NCBI GenBank assembly: GCA_049841155.1
Contig: JASGHI010000003.1
Span: 124,001-188,000 of the forward strand
DNA: 64,000 nt
Source: ZC4RG30 sp049841155
GTDB taxonomy: Bacteria > Pseudomonadota > Gammaproteobacteria > Steroidobacterales > Steroidobacteraceae
Direction: 5' to 3'
The notes below the pieces were generated by a model that ran no database searches, was not told where the DNA came from, and saw only the letters and a list, made by a program, of their open reading frames with translations. The first letter of the stretch is position 1. Every line of letters begins with the position of its first letter. The translations under genes and the position numbers were made by a program. Of the stretch, positions 63,209 to 64,000 are shown piece after piece.

Positions 63209-64000
63209 ATGCCTGCGGCTGCCGGAAAGTCATTCGTGGAAGGACCGCCAAGAGTCTCCGTCGCTCCGATGATGGACTGGACCGATCGCCACTGCCGCTA
63301 CTTCCTGCGGCTGTTCGCGCCGGATGTGCTGCTGTACACGGAGATGATCACCGCCCAGGCCATACTGCGCGGGCCGCGCGCTGCGCTGCTGCGTTTTTCT
63401 CCGGCGGAACAGCCGGTGGCGGCCCAGCTGGGTGGTTCGGATCCGGCGCAGCTGGCGCAGGCCGCGCGGGCAGCGCAGGAGGCTGGCTACTGCGAGATCA
63501 ATCTGAACTGCGGTTGCCCCAGTGACCGCGTCAGCGCCGGTGCCTTTGGCGCCTGCCTGATGCTCGATCCGGCCCGCGTGGCCGATTGTGTGCATGCGAT
63601 GCGTGCTGCGGTGACCGTGCCGGTGACCGTGAAATTGCGCATCGGCGTGGTGGACCGCGCGGCCGAAGGCGGGGGCGCCGCGGCCGCAGCCGCGATGCAG
63701 CGCTTCGACGAGCGTGATTTCGCGCAGCTGAGCGGTTTCATGTCCGGCTGCGTCGAGGCGGGAGCCGGCGCCCTGATCGTGCATGCGCGCAAAGCCGTGC
63801 TGGGCGGGTTCTCGCCGCACGAGAACCGCACGGTTCCCCCGCTGCGTTTCGATGTGGTGGAGCGTGCGCGGCAGGCGCTGCCGGGCGTGCCGGTGATCGT
63901 CAACGGCGGGCTGCGCGAGTGCGCCGCCGTGCTCGAAGCGCTGCACCGCTACGACGGGGTGATGATCGGCCGCGAGGCGTACCACCGGCCATGGCTGCTG
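63209..64000 (+). CDS. dusA: tRNA-dihydrouridine synthase A, 3' end beyond the window
   Basis: 264 codons from ATG 63209 (GGAGGAGG upstream) to the right edge, no stop. VSVAPMMDWTDRHCRYFLRLF, NLNCGCPSDRV (catalytic Cys), the KLRIGV segment and HARKAVLGGFSPHENRTVPPLRFD are DusA signatures. FMN-dependent reduction of uridine at positions 20/20a of the D-loop. A small Gly/Ala-rich insertion near residue 150 is unusual. Truncated only by the window. Confidence 0.93.
   Translation, partial: MPAAAGKSFVEGPPRVSVAPMMDWTDRHCRYFLRLFAPDVLLYTEMITAQAILRGPRAALLRFSPAEQPVAAQLGGSDPAQLAQAARAAQEAGYCEINLNCGCPSDRVSAGAFGACLMLDPARVADCVHAMRAAVTVPVTVKLRIGVVDRAAEGGGAAAAAAMQRFDERDFAQLSGFMSGCVEAGAGALIVHARKAVLGGFSPHENRTVPPLRFDVVERARQALPGVPVIVNGGLRECAAVLEALHRYDGVMIGREAYHRPWLL

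Overview
The window is a 64-kb stretch of a high-GC Gammaproteobacterium chromosome. The gene set (type II PssA, Hda, HolC, LptG, a GlrK/GlrR pair, several large TonB-dependent receptors, SrkA, AlkB) and gene orders such as pepA-holC-valS and purM-purN suggest the Steroidobacterales/Nevskiales/Xanthomonadales neighbourhood. This is inferred from gene content only; no phylogeny was run. No rRNA, tRNA or CRISPR was found.

Region by region. 1-11.4 kb is housekeeping: a partial HEAT-repeat protein, mrp-dcd, a DUF3108 protein, purM-purN, a CDP-alcohol phosphatidyltransferase with hda, a WrbA-type flavoprotein, a lytic transglycosylase, proS, and a pssA - family 4 UDG - rimI run. 11.4-13.9 kb is a fluoride-resistance locus. 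It has two separate fluoride riboswitches facing each other, one before crcB and one before a cation/proton antiporter, with a DUF190 gene and a 51-codon universal-stress-protein remnant between them. An ornithine cyclodeaminase homologue follows.

15.0-23.5 kb is an integrated element of about 8.5 kb lodged in the 5' end of prfC. The native first codons of prfC survive as a 28-codon stub on the left. A 13-bp core is duplicated at both ends, short TGTGTCCC arm-like repeats flank the element, and a decayed integrase lies just inside the left end. The cargo is a three-gene operon (TerB_N/TerB_C membrane protein, BrxD-like ATPase, Lhr/BrxHI-like helicase), which is a strong antiphage-defence candidate, and a mobile mystery protein A / Fic-family protein B pair. 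prfC now starts with an element-supplied N-terminus and is followed by a UMF1-type transporter.

26.4-30.2 kb pairs a TonB receptor with an aminotransferase that carries a signal peptide. 30.2-39.4 kb is one long leftward run, pepA-holC-valS-moxR-DUF58-transglutaminase, and the transglutaminase is fused to an MtfA-type zinc peptidase. lptG, a GlrR/QseG-like lipoprotein/GlrK operon (GlrR lacks GAFTGA), galE and srkA follow. 46-49 kb holds small membrane proteins and a group III truncated haemoglobin with a CopD-like partner. 48.9-57.8 kb carries two more TonB receptors, a GlcG/HbpS-like secreted protein, a POTRA/beta-barrel gene broken by an in-frame amber codon, a secreted bicupin and a DUF2946 protein. 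57.9-64 kb holds an RRM-protein operon, Ada-like and AlkB alkylation repair genes, a secreted 11-residue-repeat protein, an ECF sigma factor with DUF3619-like and DUF3106 genes, ybaK and the start of dusA.

Most other long reading frames in the window lie opposite or across these genes and are by-products of GC-rich codon use.
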